Assembly (NCBI RefSeq): GCF_965204935.1
Contig: NZ_CBDBFO010000002.1
DNA: 64,000 nucleotides
Direction: 5' to 3' (one strand)
DNA from: Hoeflea_A sp965204935
GTDB taxonomy: Bacteria; Pseudomonadota; Alphaproteobacteria; Rhizobiales; Rhizobiaceae
Shown: positions 63,513 through 64,000 of the stretch, piece after piece
Layout: the number at the start of each line of letters is the position of its first letter
Position numbering within the stretch: the stretch's first letter is position 1
Position numbers and translations under genes: made by a program
Notes under the pieces: generated by a model
What the model was told of the DNA's origin: nothing
The model's database searches: none
The model's input: the letters and a program-made list of their open reading frames with translations, nothing else

Positions 63513-64000
63513 TCCGAACGAACCTCACGCCCGCCCCGGTGGGTCCACAGGGGCCTCCCACGCGCGCCGCTGCGATAGACTCGTGCCGGTCTCTTCGCGC
63601 CGCGCGCGGGTCCCTCCTGGGGACTACCGGGACGGCCTGCACCGTGCTTGACGAAAGGCCAAAGTGCTGACATCAAGAAACCCATCCAGAAGGGTTGATC
63701 GCGCCGTCCACAATGCCAGACGCGGAAGTGGCCGCAATCAGCCGGATTCGGTGGCCGCAATAAACCGGAACAGGTGGCCGGATTGGCCGGAATGCGCAAG
63801 CGGTGATGGCAATATTGCCGTTTCCAGTTATGAGGGTATTGATTGCCTCTGAATTGTCTGGTGGTTCAGACGCCCCAAAAGTTGATACAGACGCATTAGC
63901 CGTGACGGAGATGTCACCATCTCCAAATATTTGAGCTTCAATCCCTTTCGACCCTTTGCCGGTACTCGTATTGATAGCGCCATTGGCAACGATCGTGATT

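Larger units (their letters stand above)
61034..63798 (+). mobile_element. IS21-family insertion sequence (istAB), 2765 bp, 7-bp target duplication
   Basis: Ends begin TGCGCA and contain several GGCCGGAAT/CCGGTTT-type repeats on both sides, the multiple transposase-binding motifs seen at IS21 ends. AGCGGTG at 61027-61033 and 63799-63805 is the target duplication. istA and istB are intact. The stretch between istB and the right end (63513-63798) has no convincing gene. Confidence 0.92.
58779..64000 (-). pseudogene. Autotransporter adhesin 2, interrupted by IS21 and out of frame at a G8 tract; N terminus outside window
   Basis: The visible passenger enters from the right edge (64000-63799: ANGAINTSTGKGSKGIEAQ and similar repeats), is interrupted by the IS21 element, and resumes in the same frame at 61026 (ITAKGNLTTVGDNSS across the scar). 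It continues as beta-helix repeats (GNVSVTNSADIVVTG, GDISTRGIGSGGI) to a G8 tract at 60361-60354, where the frame stops at about 60322. The next 544 residues (from 60360) are in the -1 frame and hold the rest of the passenger, a pertactin-like region and a C-terminal barrel ending GTFQF. It lies 46 bp upstream of autotransporter 1, so the two could have formed one operon. Confidence 0.87.

Noticed and set aside
63509..63670. A 53-codon frame overlapping the end of istB
   Set aside because: It is GC-rich and low in complexity, lies in the IS21 end region, and has no homologue known to me.
1..64000. CRISPR arrays, tRNA or rRNA genes, prophage genes
   Set aside because: No regularly spaced direct repeats, cloverleaf-like sequences or phage structural genes were found on reading the window.

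Overview
The window looks like about 64 kb of a GC-rich alphaproteobacterial genome. The gene content (many binding-protein-dependent importers, IclR/LacI-controlled catabolic operons, Aap-type amino-acid permeases, a persulfide dioxygenase of the rhizobial type) suggests a member of the Rhizobiales/Hyphomicrobiales, but the exact genus cannot be read from this stretch. No rRNA, tRNA, CRISPR or phage genes were seen. The layout is three catabolic islands followed by a cell-surface locus badly damaged by insertion sequences.

Region 1 (1-20.8 kb) is a sugar / sugar-acid catabolic locus. One long minus-strand operon starts with a MaoC-like hydratase (12217) and runs through a signal-less solute-binding-fold protein, a family III CoA-transferase, a complete MalEFGK-type ABC importer, two enolase-superfamily dehydratases, a rhamnose-mutarotase-type protein, an RraA-type aldolase, a two-subunit UxaA-type dehydratase and an SDR that leaves the window. 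A Gfo/Idh/MocA oxidoreductase is divergent. A second minus-strand operon (20726 to 14651) has another MaoC protein, an RbsB/RbsA/RbsC-type importer with a split ATPase and two permeases, and a fuconolactonase-like amidohydrolase. An IclR regulator (13773-14555) follows, and its 3' end abuts a 266-bp MITE. The two operon leaders share a 13/15-bp motif.

Region 2 (21.2-41.2 kb) is an IclR-controlled island for what is probably a sulfur-containing (perhaps S-oxidised) amino compound. It holds an Aap-type importer whose ATPase lies 16 kb from its permeases, a BisC-like molybdoenzyme, a PLP C-S lyase, a rhodanese, a persulfide dioxygenase broken by an IS4-like element, RidA, propionyl-CoA synthetase, an SDR, an FAD amine oxidase and an N-methylhydantoinase/oxoprolinase pair (HyuAB). 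Four copies of a 17-bp palindrome (30055, 31295, 33608, 41194) tie the pieces into one regulon.

Region 3 (41.5-48.9 kb) is a LacI-regulated sugar importer (UgpC/MalEFG type) with a cytochrome b561 gene translationally coupled to its last permease, an enoyl-CoA hydratase and a remnant of a CoA-transferase. A perfect palindromic operator lies just upstream of lacI.

Region 4 (49.3-64 kb) holds a phytoene-desaturase-like oxidoreductase gene broken by an IS66 element that is itself broken by an IS110 element, then two tandem autotransporter genes. The first is broken by an IS4-like element with a frameshifted transposase. The second is broken by an IS21 element and also carries a G8 tract that puts it out of frame. 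Every insertion except IS110 leaves a clear target duplication, so the ancestral reading frames can be rebuilt exactly.
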